A stretch of 59,225 nt of DNA from Terripilifer ovatus (GTDB lineage Bacteria; Pseudomonadota; Alphaproteobacteria; Rhizobiales; Beijerinckiaceae), in assembly GCA_029222685.1 (NCBI GenBank), contig JARHVB010000015.1, forward strand, positions 1-59,225, given 5' to 3'. The notes under the pieces are model-generated. The model was not told where the DNA came from, searched no databases, and saw nothing but the letters and a program-made list of their open reading frames with translations. Numbering within the stretch: position 1 is the first letter of the stretch; each line of letters begins with the position of its first letter. Below are positions 26,615-34,672 of the stretch, piece by piece. A program made the translations under genes and the position numbers.

Positions 26615-28405
26615 GTGCTGCTGGAGGACCGGCTTGCGTCCGATGCCATGGCGCAGCTCTATTGTGATCCCGTCGAAATCGTGCGGAGCGATGATAGCGC
26701 CACCGTCGCGGACGCGCTTGAAAGGCTGGCTGCTGCGCAAGCGCGCGGGCTCCACGCCGCGGGCTTCCTGAGTTACGAACTTGGATATGTCTTCGAGCCC
26801 CGGCTCGCCGCTTTACTGCCGCCAGAGCGGACGCTTCCCTTGCTGTGGTTCGGCCTGTTTCGCAAGCCCATAGCCATTGCTCCAATTCATCTGGACCAGG
26901 CGTTCGCGGCGTTTGCGCCACCGCCCCCACTGGGCACCGTTCGCCCTGCACTGGAAGCGCCGGCGCATACAGCCAAAGTCGCGCGCGTGATGGACTATCT
27001 GCATGCCGGCGACGCCTACCAGATCAACCTGACCTTCCCGATCGACTTCCGCTACACCGGCGATCCGCTTTCGCTCTATGCGGCACTGCGGGCGGGCCAA
27101 CCTGCGTCGTATGGCGGGATCGTCGCCTTCGATGCCGCGACACTTCTTTCCATCTCGCCCGAACTTTTTATCGACGTATCTTCCGGCCGGGCGACGACCA
27201 TCCCGATGAAGGGCACGGCCGCGCGCTGCGCCACGCCGCAGGCCGACCGTGCCGCCATGGCGCACCTGCAGGCCGACCCGAAACAGCGCGCCGAGAATTT
27301 GATGATCGTCGATCTCCTGCGCAACGATCTCGGCCGGATCAGTGAACGGAGTTCGGTCACGGTGCCAAACCTGTTCAGCGTCGAAACCTATCCCACCTTT
27401 CACACACTGACATCGACCGTTGCCTCGCAATTACGTGCCGGGCTCTCCGTCGCCGATATCATGCGCGCGCTCTTTCCGTGCGGCTCGATCACCGGCGCCC
27501 CCAAATTGCGCGCGATGGAGATCATCCGCGAGCTGGAGGAAGAGCCGCGCGAGGCCTATACCGGCTCGATCGGCGCCATCAGCCCCGATGGCAATCTGCG
27601 CTTCAATGTCGCGATCCGCACGGCAACCCTCTTTGCCGACGGCCGTGGCCGCTATGGCGTCGGCGGCGGCATCGTGGCGGATTCGCAACCCTCGGACGAA
27701 TACGCCGAATGCCTCCTGAAGGCGCGTGTCCTGACCGATCTCGCCGATGACTATGGCCTGATCGAAACGCTGCGTTGGTCGGCGCATGCGGGCTTCGTGC
27801 GGCTCGAACTCCATCTGGACCGTCTCGCCCGCTCGGCGACGGCGCTCGGCTTCAGCTTTGATCGTGCAGGCGCGCAAGCCAGGTTGACGCTGCTGGCAAC
27901 GACATTCGCCGACAGCAATGATCGCCGCGTCCGCCTTGAATTGCGCCGCAACGGCCATATCGAGATTACCGCGCCGGTTTTGGCGGACGAACCGGGCCGA
28001 CGTCTGTCCGTCGTCGTCGTGGCTGAACGAATAGATGCCGGTGATCCATTTCTCGCACACAAGACAACGCGGCGCAGACGCTACGAAACCGAGGCGGAAA
28101 ACGCTTTGAAGCACAATGCCGACGATGCCATCTTTCAAAATCGTGCAGGCTTCGTGACGGAATCGACGCGCAGCTCGATCTTCGTCGAACAGGACGGAAA
28201 ACTTCTGACGCCGCCCCTATCGGACGGCGTGCTGCCCGGCGTGCTCCGCCAGAGCCTGATCGCGAGCGGCCGCGCAGTGGAGCGGCAGCTTACGCTTGCC
28301 GATCTCCGAAAGGCCGACCAGTGGTTTCTTGGAAACAGCCTGAGGGATCTCATGCCGGCCGGATTCGCCGATGCCTGCAAGGCCGAACCCGATAGCAACA
28401 TCTGA
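26615..28405 (+). CDS. pabBC: PabB-PabC fusion: aminodeoxychorismate synthase component I and lyase
   Basis: About 596 residues from GTG 26615. Residues 1-370 are a chorismate-binding domain (DAYQINLTFPIDF, IPMKGTAARC, ENLMIVDLLRNDLGRI, PCGSITGAPKLRAMEII, YTGSIGAI). Residues ~375-590 are a PLP aminotransferase class IV lyase (TTRRRRYETEA with the lysine region upstream, FVTESTRSSIFVE, LPGVLRQSL). Together they would turn chorismate plus ammonia into 4-aminobenzoate for folate. The frame is open upstream to a CTG at 26570 that overlaps the sulfurtransferase stop, and residues encoded there (IETPQPF) look like PabB, so the true start may be a CTG. No pabA is seen. Confidence 0.85.
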   Translation: MLLEDRLASDAMAQLYCDPVEIVRSDDSATVADALERLAAAQARGLHAAGFLSYELGYVFEPRLAALLPPERTLPLLWFGLFRKPIAIAPIHLDQAFAAFAPPPPLGTVRPALEAPAHTAKVARVMDYLHAGDAYQINLTFPIDFRYTGDPLSLYAALRAGQPASYGGIVAFDAATLLSISPELFIDVSSGRATTIPMKGTAARCATPQADRAAMAHLQADPKQRAENLMIVDLLRNDLGRISERSSVTVPNLFSVETYPTFHTLTSTVASQLRAGLSVADIMRALFPCGSITGAPKLRAMEIIRELEEEPREAYTGSIGAISPDGNLRFNVAIRTATLFADGRGRYGVGGGIVADSQPSDEYAECLLKARVLTDLADDYGLIETLRWSAHAGFVRLELHLDRLARSATALGFSFDRAGAQARLTLLATTFADSNDRRVRLELRRNGHIEITAPVLADEPGRRLSVVVVAERIDAGDPFLAHKTTRRRRYETEAENALKHNADDAIFQNRAGFVTESTRSSIFVEQDGKLLTPPLSDGVLPGVLRQSLIASGRAVERQLTLADLRKADQWFLGNSLRDLMPAGFADACKAEPDSNI

Positions 28406-28419
28406 TGCAGGCCGAGAAT

Positions 28420-30579
28420 TCAGGCTGCCTGCGTGCTGTTTCGTTTCGCCTTTGATTTTCGCTTTTGCGATTTGCCGGTGAGCATTCGGTAGCTCTCGAT
28501 CGCCTCCGGCCTGCCGATCAGATAACCCTGGATTTCATCGCACCCTTCCCTGGCAAGGAAAGCCAGTTGCTTATGGGTCTCGACACCTTCGGCAATGATG
28601 GGCAGGTTGAGGCCATGCCCCAGCCCGATGACCGCGCGCACGATCGCGGCTGATTGCGCATTGCCAGGCAGATTGGCGACAAAGGAACGATCGATCTTGA
28701 TCTTGTCGAATGGAAACGACTGCAGGTAGGAGAGCGAAGAATAGCCCGTACCGAAATCGTCCATGGCGATGTTGACGCCGATTTCCTTGAGCTGGTGCAG
28801 GTTGCGAAGCGCCACGGCCGAATCCGTCAGCAGCACGCCTTCGGTGATTTCGATTTCCAGGCGTCTGGCTGACAGGCCGGAGCGCTGCACCACGCTCTCG
28901 ACCAGCGCCGCGAAATTCCCGTGTTTCAATTGGACCGCGGATGCATTGACGGCGATCTGTAGCGGCTTGTCCCACGACGCCGCTTCGCGGCAGGCTTCCC
29001 GCAGCACCCATTCGCCGATCGGCGCAACGAGGCCGGTTTCCTCAGCCAGCGGAATGAATTCGGAGGGTTGCACGATGCCCCGCTCGGGATGATGCCAGCG
29101 CACGAGCGCTTCGAAACCGACGATGCTGCCGTCGATCTTCGCGATCGGCTGATAGTGCAGGACGAATTCGTTGCGGGCGATGGCGAGCCGCAATTCCTGC
29201 TGCAGCACATGGCGTTTCCTGAACCGCGTGTCCATCGCGGGCTCGAAAAACCTGGTCACGCCGCTTTTGTCGGCCTTGGCGGTATAAAGAGCGGCATCGG
29301 CATGGCTGAGCAGGGTCTGCAGGTCGGCGCCGTCAGCCGGATAGACCGAGACTCCAATGCTGAGACGGAGATCCAGCAGTATGCCTTCAAACTCGAAATC
29401 CGCTTCCATCACGCGATGAATGCGGTCGCACAGAGCGGTCAGCGTTTCAACGTCGACATGGGCCTGCGAAACGATGGCGAATTCATCTCCACCCATCCGG
29501 GCGACAAAGGCATCGCCCGTCGCTTCCTTCAGGCGTTCCGAAACGTCGCGCAGCAGGGCATCGCCGGCGGCGTGTCCGTAGGCATCGTTGATTTCCTTGA
29601 AGCGATCGAGATCGATATAGAGAACCGCGAAAGACTTTCCGAGAGACGCCGATGTTGCGATCGTCGATTCGATATAGTCGTTGAATGCGGCTCTATTGCC
29701 AAGGCCGGTCAGCGAATCGTGGTAGGCGAGATAGACGATCCGGTCCTCGGCCTGACGACGTTCCGTCACGTCGTTGATGACGCCAAGAATATATCGCGGG
29801 CGGCCGGCATCATCAACGATCGGCAGACGCCGCGTCGCTACGATGCGAGGCGATCCGTCCGGCGTGCGGATCTCATGTTCGCCCATGACCAGTCCTGCGC
29901 GTGTTTCCAGAACGCGACGGTCGGCGTTCGTAATTCGTTCTGCATGGACCTTCTCGAAGACCTCGGCGGCATTTCTGCCGATCATCTGGTCGCGCGGCTT
30001 TCCGTAATAGCGCTCCGCGGCCTCGTTGATGAGGACGTAGCTGAGGTCTATGGCGTCCTTGACGAAAATGATTGCCGGAATGTGCTCGACGATAGTGTCT
30101 AGAAACTCGCGTGTGACGCGGAGATCGTCGAGCGCGCGTTTGCGTTCCGTGACGTCGATGCCGATTGAAATGAACCCGACGACGTGGCGGTCCTTGTCAT
30201 GCACGGGGACGATGGTCTTTTCGATCCAGTGGTGGGTGCCATCCTTCGCGACAACTTCCATGTCGCCGCGCCATGTCAATCCCGCTGCAAGCGCGCTGCT
30301 GATCGAAAGGGCCGTCGCGCTGGGAGGCTCGACGGATTGGATCGAGCGCAGATGCTGCCCGATCAACTCGGCCGGCTCATGGGGACTTAACTCTGCAAAT
30401 CGTTCGTTTGCCGCGATGAGGAAGCCGTCGGCATTCGCCCAGGCCACCGATGCGATTTCATCGAGCGCCGCAAGCATCGCCTGTACCATGGAGGGACCCA
30501 GGGCCGCCACGTTGCGTGAGGCGTCGAGACCTTTGGCCAGGCGCTGTATATTCATTGTCGTACCGGTCGAGTTCGGCAT
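28420..30579 (-). CDS. PAS-PAS-GGDEF-EAL cyclic-di-GMP signalling protein
   Basis: About 719 residues from ATG 30579; other starts at 30600 (TTG) or 30555 (ATG) are possible and no ribosome site decides. Two PAS domains lie at about 25-150 and 155-280 (EKTIVPVHDKDRHVVGFISI, then AIIFVKDAIDLSYVLINE). GGDEF is intact (ARMGGDEFAIV) with no RxxD inhibitory site in front. EAL is intact (GFEALVRWHHPE, DDFGTGYSSLSYL, KIKIDRSFV). It could both make and break c-di-GMP. No membrane segment, so a cytosolic sensor, perhaps of redox or small ligands. Converges on the pabBC gene with 14 bases between. Confidence 0.9.
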   Translation of the reverse strand: MPNSTGTTMNIQRLAKGLDASRNVAALGPSMVQAMLAALDEIASVAWANADGFLIAANERFAELSPHEPAELIGQHLRSIQSVEPPSATALSISSALAAGLTWRGDMEVVAKDGTHHWIEKTIVPVHDKDRHVVGFISIGIDVTERKRALDDLRVTREFLDTIVEHIPAIIFVKDAIDLSYVLINEAAERYYGKPRDQMIGRNAAEVFEKVHAERITNADRRVLETRAGLVMGEHEIRTPDGSPRIVATRRLPIVDDAGRPRYILGVINDVTERRQAEDRIVYLAYHDSLTGLGNRAAFNDYIESTIATSASLGKSFAVLYIDLDRFKEINDAYGHAAGDALLRDVSERLKEATGDAFVARMGGDEFAIVSQAHVDVETLTALCDRIHRVMEADFEFEGILLDLRLSIGVSVYPADGADLQTLLSHADAALYTAKADKSGVTRFFEPAMDTRFRKRHVLQQELRLAIARNEFVLHYQPIAKIDGSIVGFEALVRWHHPERGIVQPSEFIPLAEETGLVAPIGEWVLREACREAASWDKPLQIAVNASAVQLKHGNFAALVESVVQRSGLSARRLEIEITEGVLLTDSAVALRNLHQLKEIGVNIAMDDFGTGYSSLSYLQSFPFDKIKIDRSFVANLPGNAQSAAIVRAVIGLGHGLNLPIIAEGVETHKQLAFLAREGCDEIQGYLIGRPEAIESYRMLTGKSQKRKSKAKRNSTQAA

Positions 30580-30627
30580 TGCGGGCAAGTGGACGGCCAA
30601 AGAAACAACAAAGACTTAACAAGATGC

Positions 30628-30643
30628 CCGGCAAATTTGCCGG
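30628..30643. promoter_or_regulatory. Perfect 16-base palindrome upstream of the GGDEF-EAL gene
   Basis: CCGGCAAATTTGCCGG is its own reverse complement and lies 49 bases before the GGDEF-EAL start and 138 bases after mtgA, both on the minus strand. It may be an operator for the signalling gene; as a terminator for mtgA it is far away and lacks a T-run. The rest of 30601-30780 shows nothing clear. Confidence 0.45.
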
Positions 30644-30780
30644 TTAATCAAATTTAAACCCGGAATGTATTCGTGCTGAATGATCTTTTAAGATAGCCGC
30701 TCCCATGGCGGATCATGCTGACGAAGCTGGGCGCCACCTATTTGCATCCGCACCTATCGCGGGGACGGTTCGGCCTCGCT

Positions 30781-31470
30781 TCATCGCGGCAGGCAATCGA
30801 GATATCCGGCGCTGCCGCGGGCGCGGGCGGCAATCCTGGCGGCGAGGCGGTTCTGGAACGGCCGCGGCCGCGCCGCATCGCGCAGGATCGGGTTTGGCAG
30901 CGAGGTTGCCAGCAGTGCCGCTTCGCGTGCGGTCAGCTGGCTGGCACGCTTCTGAAAATAATGCCGTGCGGCGGCCTCGATGCCGAACAGGCCATCGCCC
31001 CATTCGGCAATATTCAGGTAGACTTCCAATGTATGCGCCCGCGACCAGACCTTGCCGAGAACAAGCGCTATGCCGATTTCCATGCCCTTGCGAAGGCTGG
31101 AGCGGCCGGGCCAAAGGAAGAGATTCTTGGCCGTCTGCATGGTGATCGTCGACGCGCCACGCGAAGGGCCATCCTCGTCGGCCTCGGCGATGACTTTGCG
31201 AAGCGCGCTCCAATCGACCCCGCCATGGCGGCAGAATTGCGCATCCTCGGAACTGACGACGGAAGCGACAAGCACCGGCGCGACGTCTTTCAACCGCACA
31301 TAGGTGCGCTCATAGCTCTTTCCCGTCAGCGTGCGGCCAAGCATTAAGGTCGAGACAGGCGGTACGAAGGTATAGAGGGCAAGAAGCCCGGCGAAGATGC
31401 AAAGCACGATGACGATCGCATAAGCGATAACCTTCATCACGCGTCCAACAAAGGGTCTCCTGGCGGCCAT
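30781..31470 (-). CDS. mtgA: Monofunctional biosynthetic peptidoglycan transglycosylase
   Basis: 229 residues from ATG 31470. One membrane anchor near residues 14-35 (VIAYAIVIVLCIFAGLLALY), then the glycosyltransferase family 51 motifs in order: SSEDAQFCRHGGVDW (catalytic Glu) near 73, RGASTITMQTAKNLFLW near 105, the RKGMEIGIALVLGKVWS helix near 127, and EVYLNIAEWGDGLFGIEAAA near 149. It polymerises lipid II into glycan strands at the inner membrane and lacks a transpeptidase domain. An in-frame TTG upstream at 31488 exists. The codons above the start run without a stop into a decayed gene remnant (31484-31740). Confidence 0.92.
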   Translation of the reverse strand: MAARRPFVGRVMKVIAYAIVIVLCIFAGLLALYTFVPPVSTLMLGRTLTGKSYERTYVRLKDVAPVLVASVVSSEDAQFCRHGGVDWSALRKVIAEADEDGPSRGASTITMQTAKNLFLWPGRSSLRKGMEIGIALVLGKVWSRAHTLEVYLNIAEWGDGLFGIEAAARHYFQKRASQLTAREAALLATSLPNPILRDAARPRPFQNRLAARIAARARGSAGYLDCLPR

Positions 31471-31483
31471 GCTGCAGATTTGG

Positions 31484-31740
31484 CGCAATCTGGCGGCCCA
31501 TGCAAGAGCGGTAGGGCTGGCGAGAAGCGGCGGGGCCTGCTTTGCCGCTTTGCTGCGTGCCGCGCCCAGGGTGAGCTTGGAATCTTCCTTTTCGTCGGCG
31601 ACCGTGATCGGCTTGCCGCCAACGAACTGGTCGGTCTGCGTGTCGACGATCGCGATCTCCGATCAGCCCGAACTTGTATCGCTCCAGTCGAGCGTGCCGA
31701 ATTGCTCGAAGGCGAAATAGTGCCCGTCTGGTGAGATAGC
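31484..31740 (-). pseudogene. Decayed gene remnant, DUF2259-like exported protein fragment
   Basis: Read on the minus strand from 31740, this stretch translates to ISPDGHYFAFEQFGTLDW, then DTSSG, a TGA at 31665-31663, then SEIAIVDTQTDQFVGGKPIT and a Lys/Ala-rich tail ending in APPLLASPTALAW. The pattern of a first propeller-like strand pair followed by a charged segment recalls DUF2259 secreted proteins. The N-terminus with signal peptide and the rest of the protein are missing. The TGA is probably a TGG-to-TGA change. The frame after it continues into mtgA without a stop. The identification is from memory of the family and needs a search. Confidence 0.5.
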
Positions 31741-31761
31741 CCCATGCTGAAATCATCCGCC

Positions 31762-32727
31762 TCAACTGCAATTGGTCACCTGATTGGAGCATATGCCACG
31801 CCACCAGCCGCGTGTTCCGTCCTCGCTCTCGGTCAACGCCCAATTGGCAGAGCAGGCCAGAAGGTGCTTCAGGGTTCCGTCGATCGACATGCGCCCGCTC
31901 GGGTTGGATGGATCGGGCCTGGGAAAGGCGCGTGCATCGACATGGGGTGCCTGCTGCAGCCATCCGGACGGCGTGTCCGTATTGGCATAGGCCGCACCGA
32001 CGTCGGTCGCCCGCACCCAGCCCTGTCCGCGGTAGGATGTCCATCTGCTCTTCGGCTGCGCTTCGCCATAAGGCGCGCCGGGTTCCTTGACGTCGTTGAT
32101 CAGGAACCAACCGTTGCGATAGCCGATGATGGTGAATTCGGCGCGATAACGTTCCTCCGCGACAACCTTGTCGGCTGGCGGCGAATAGGGTGGCGAAATC
32201 AGGCCGAGCACCGGCGCGTCGGCTGCGGGTCTGGCCCGCACGGACAGGCCTTTGCGGCTATCGCTTGCCGACCAGGCATTGATCAGACATGGCGTCGTGC
32301 CGGCCGGCAGCTTCGATGCGGTTGCCGAGAGCTTGTTGCGCAGGCCGGTATGATGATCTTCATCCTCGGGAGACGTACTGTCCTCCCAGCTCAGGCGCGC
32401 GAACGTGCCTGACGCGAAAGCCAGCTTGCCGTCGACGAGGTCTAGCTTCGCCACCACCCTGTAGCCGGGATCGAAAGCGCTTCCCGGCGTTGCGGGATCG
32501 TCGGAACCGGCAGGGAAAGCTGCCACATAGCCCCTCATGGCCGCGCGATCGACGCGATAGGCGCGTCCCGCAACAAAGCCTGCCGGCACCAGGGCCGCGG
32601 CCTTTTCCACCCATTCGCCGGTCTCGTCTTGCGCCTCATCCTGCGCTCTGGCCGGCGCATTCCAGGCCGCCACGGACGCGATGAGGGAGACGGCGGTCAA
32701 CAGACGGATTCGAGAGATATAAAGCAT
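31762..32727 (-). CDS. Unknown exported protein with SH3-like segment
   Basis: 321 residues from ATG 32727, preceded by AAGGA. Signal peptide about residues 1-28 (LLTAVSLIASVAAWNAPARA). The middle has GLSVRARPAADAPVLGLI near 175, which reads like a bacterial SH3 repeat that binds peptidoglycan or peptides, followed by IGYRNGWFLIND and GQGWVRATDVG. Cys appears near 155 and three times at the C-terminus (LLACSANW, GICSNQVTNCS), suggesting disulfides. No enzyme motif is seen. It follows the small exported protein at 32739 by 11 bases and is likely cotranscribed with it. Confidence 0.7.
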   Translation of the reverse strand: MLYISRIRLLTAVSLIASVAAWNAPARAQDEAQDETGEWVEKAAALVPAGFVAGRAYRVDRAAMRGYVAAFPAGSDDPATPGSAFDPGYRVVAKLDLVDGKLAFASGTFARLSWEDSTSPEDEDHHTGLRNKLSATASKLPAGTTPCLINAWSASDSRKGLSVRARPAADAPVLGLISPPYSPPADKVVAEERYRAEFTIIGYRNGWFLINDVKEPGAPYGEAQPKSRWTSYRGQGWVRATDVGAAYANTDTPSGWLQQAPHVDARAFPRPDPSNPSGRMSIDGTLKHLLACSANWALTESEDGTRGWWRGICSNQVTNCS

Positions 32728-32738
32728 CGACAGGATCC

Positions 32739-33110
32739 TTATTGAAATTTGAGGCCTGGAAATTCGCCGGGTGTCTTGCCGAAGAAAGAGCGGACCACGT
32801 TGCAATAGGCCGGCAGGCCCTCGCTCGCGATGCGCGATCCGGCTTCCTTGTAGCTCTCGTTGAAGTCCTTGCCGTAGCGGTGCCTGACGGCCTGCAGCGA
32901 AAGACCCTTCGGATCGATCATTTTCGACATTTGGAACGGATCGAAGCTGATACCTGGGCAGGCGCCATCATGAACGCGCAGCAGGAAAGCCATGGCGCCG
33001 ATGACATTCTCGGGCTTCTGAGTTTGGGCTGCCGCATGGGCGCCCGACCAGATGGCAAGCAAGAGCGTCAATGCCAGGCGAAGCGGAGAAAGATGAAGGC
33101 GTCTGCACAT
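32739..33110 (-). CDS. Unknown small exported protein
   Basis: 123 residues from ATG 33110. The start is basic (MCRRLHLSPLRL) with a hydrophobic core and AHAAAQ cleavage region near residue 27, so it is probably secreted to the periplasm. The mature ~95 residues have two Cys (DGACPGISFD, AYCNVVRS) that could form one disulfide. No known domain recognised. It sits between a small membrane protein and the SH3-like exported protein on the same strand, suggesting a cell-envelope gene set. Confidence 0.65.
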   Translation of the reverse strand: MCRRLHLSPLRLALTLLLAIWSGAHAAAQTQKPENVIGAMAFLLRVHDGACPGISFDPFQMSKMIDPKGLSLQAVRHRYGKDFNESYKEAGSRIASEGLPAYCNVVRSFFGKTPGEFPGLKFQ

Positions 33111-33192
33111 GTAGGGCTCTGGCGTTTCGGAAGCTGTCTCTACACGCAAATTTTTGTGTGGCGGCGTGCGGTTGTGCACGCGCGGAAACGGG

Positions 33193-33663
33193 TCAGGGCC
33201 AGTCGGCAGCGGCGAGCCATGCACCGATGCCAAGCGACAGAGCGCCCGGCAGCAGAAACAGCCACTGTCCGAACGAGATCGGACCCGACCCCAGGACGAC
33301 CAGAATAGCGAGGCTCGCGACCGACAGGATTGCAATGCAGGAGGCCGCCAGCCAGCGCGTCTGACGGAAAAATCCGCCGACAAGAATGGCGAGGAAAACG
33401 GCGCCGATCGCGAAGATGCCCCATGTCATCAGCGTCAGCGCGTCCGAAAACAAACGATCGAAAAACACAAGGATGGTCGCACCCGCAATGGCGTGCCCGA
33501 GAAGGAGAAAGCCTGCTGCAAAGACCAGATTCGGCAGCAGGAGCAGGATGCTGAGAAGATGCATAAAAGGACGCATGAACTCCGCGGCTCCTGTCGCAGA
33601 CGAGCCTGTTGCCGGCAGGCCGTCGAGAGGCCGAATCGTATCTTGAAGTGCAAATCCTGTCAT
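33193..33663 (-). CDS. Small four-helix membrane protein
   Basis: 156 residues. Four hydrophobic segments are visible at about 33-55 (MHLLSILLLLPNLVFAAGFL), 57-70, 78-97 (LMTWGIFAIGAVFLAILVGG) and 105-150, the last probably two helices. ATG 33663 overlaps the LysR TGA by four bases (ATGA), which favours this start and translational coupling; an internal ATG at 33576 would remove a polar 29-residue leader. No family recognised. Its coupling to a LysR gene is unusual and suggests the pair respond to the same signal. Confidence 0.7.
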   Translation of the reverse strand: MTGFALQDTIRPLDGLPATGSSATGAAEFMRPFMHLLSILLLLPNLVFAAGFLLLGHAIAGATILVFFDRLFSDALTLMTWGIFAIGAVFLAILVGGFFRQTRWLAASCIAILSVASLAILVVLGSGPISFGQWLFLLPGALSLGIGAWLAAADWP

Positions 33664-34586
33664 CTATCCGGGCTCAACTGCGCGGCCGTGGCGCGGATGA
33701 TCTCGCGCATCCATTGATGGGCGGAATCATGCGACCGCCGCCGGTGCCAGACGAGCCGGTAGTTGACCTTGGGCATGGCATCGGGAATTTCGAGAATGGC
33801 GGCCGCCCCCAACTGGCTGAACTTTTGTGCCGCCAGGCGGCCCATGATGCCGATCATCGTACTGTCTTCGAACATCGAGGGAACGATAAGAAAGTGCGGA
33901 ACGCTCACCGTCGGCGTCCACCTGTGACCCAGTTCTTCCTGACGTTCGAAGAAGGGGCGCATGATGGTCGCCGCGATCGAGATCTCGATCAGCGGATAAG
34001 GGATGAAGTGCTGGAATTTGAGCGCCCGCCGCCGCTGCAGCGGATGCGTCTTCGCCGCGACGAAGACCAGTTCGTCGCCGAACAGGGGCTCGGATTCATA
34101 CATGCCCTCATCGGCGCCATAGACGACCACGGCCGCATCGATGACGTCGTTGCGGAACCAGTCGTAGAGCCGGCTGCGATCTAGCGCGATGAATTCGACG
34201 GAGGCCTCCGGCGCCTTGTCGTGCACCTGCCTTACGATGTGCGAGCCGAGCGTGAAGCTGGCGATATCGGTCATGGCAAGACGAAAGCGGCCATCGAAAT
34301 CGCGTGGCCTGAAAGCGTCCTGGGTTTCAAGCGCCTGGGCGACGGCGCGCAAGGCGTCCTTGATCGGCTGCCGTAACGAGCTGGCGCGCGCCGTCAGAAA
34401 CATTTCGCCGCGGCTGCGCACCAGCAGTTCATCGTTGAAGCTCGTGCGCAGCCGCGCCAGCGCGGCGCTCGCCGCAGGCTGGCTGAGCGACAGCCGCGCC
34501 GCGGCACGCGTGACGCTGCGCTCGTCGAGCAGCACGTCGAGCGCGATCAGCAGATTGAGATCCAGGTGCTTCAGATTATCCGTCAT
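33660..34586 (-). CDS. LysR family regulator, NodD-like branch
   Basis: 308 residues. The helix-turn-helix starts NLKHLDLNLLIALDVLLDE with SVTRAAARLSLSQPAASAAL, followed by LLVRSRGEMFLTARA; the long LNLL form is that of the NodD/NahR branch. The effector domain has FRLAMTDIASFTLGSHIV and the C-terminal VWHRRRSHDSAHQWMRE typical of that branch. Divergent from the methyltransferase-ABC-dioxygenase operon that starts at 34673, which it probably controls, and coupled to the small membrane protein gene behind it. Confidence 0.9.
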   Translation of the reverse strand: MTDNLKHLDLNLLIALDVLLDERSVTRAAARLSLSQPAASAALARLRTSFNDELLVRSRGEMFLTARASSLRQPIKDALRAVAQALETQDAFRPRDFDGRFRLAMTDIASFTLGSHIVRQVHDKAPEASVEFIALDRSRLYDWFRNDVIDAAVVVYGADEGMYESEPLFGDELVFVAAKTHPLQRRRALKFQHFIPYPLIEISIAATIMRPFFERQEELGHRWTPTVSVPHFLIVPSMFEDSTMIGIMGRLAAQKFSQLGAAAILEIPDAMPKVNYRLVWHRRRSHDSAHQWMREIIRATAAQLSPDR

Positions 34587-34611
34587 ATGAATAATTAAAC
34601 ATTTGGAATAT

Positions 34612-34625
34612 CAGTTTGACAACTG
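34612..34625. promoter_or_regulatory. Inverted repeat CAGTT-N4-AACTG, candidate LysR operator
   Basis: Perfect five-base arms in the 86-base gap between the NodD-like regulator and the methyltransferase operon, containing a TTGACA hexamer (34616-34621) that could be a -35 element. No good -10 is seen at the usual distance. Confidence 0.4.
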
Positions 34626-34672
34626 TTTATCGCGGGCGGAGGCTTCGTTCATCCTCACTCAAAGGTGTCCGC

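Noticed and set aside
28406..28440. Terminator between pabBC and the GGDEF-EAL gene
   Set aside because: Only a loose GCAGGC/GCCTGC pairing with a long loop and no T-run was seen.
31471..31662. Extended N-terminus for MtgA
   Set aside because: The codons upstream of 31470 continue a fragment of another protein after an internal stop and lack the membrane anchor start expected for MtgA.
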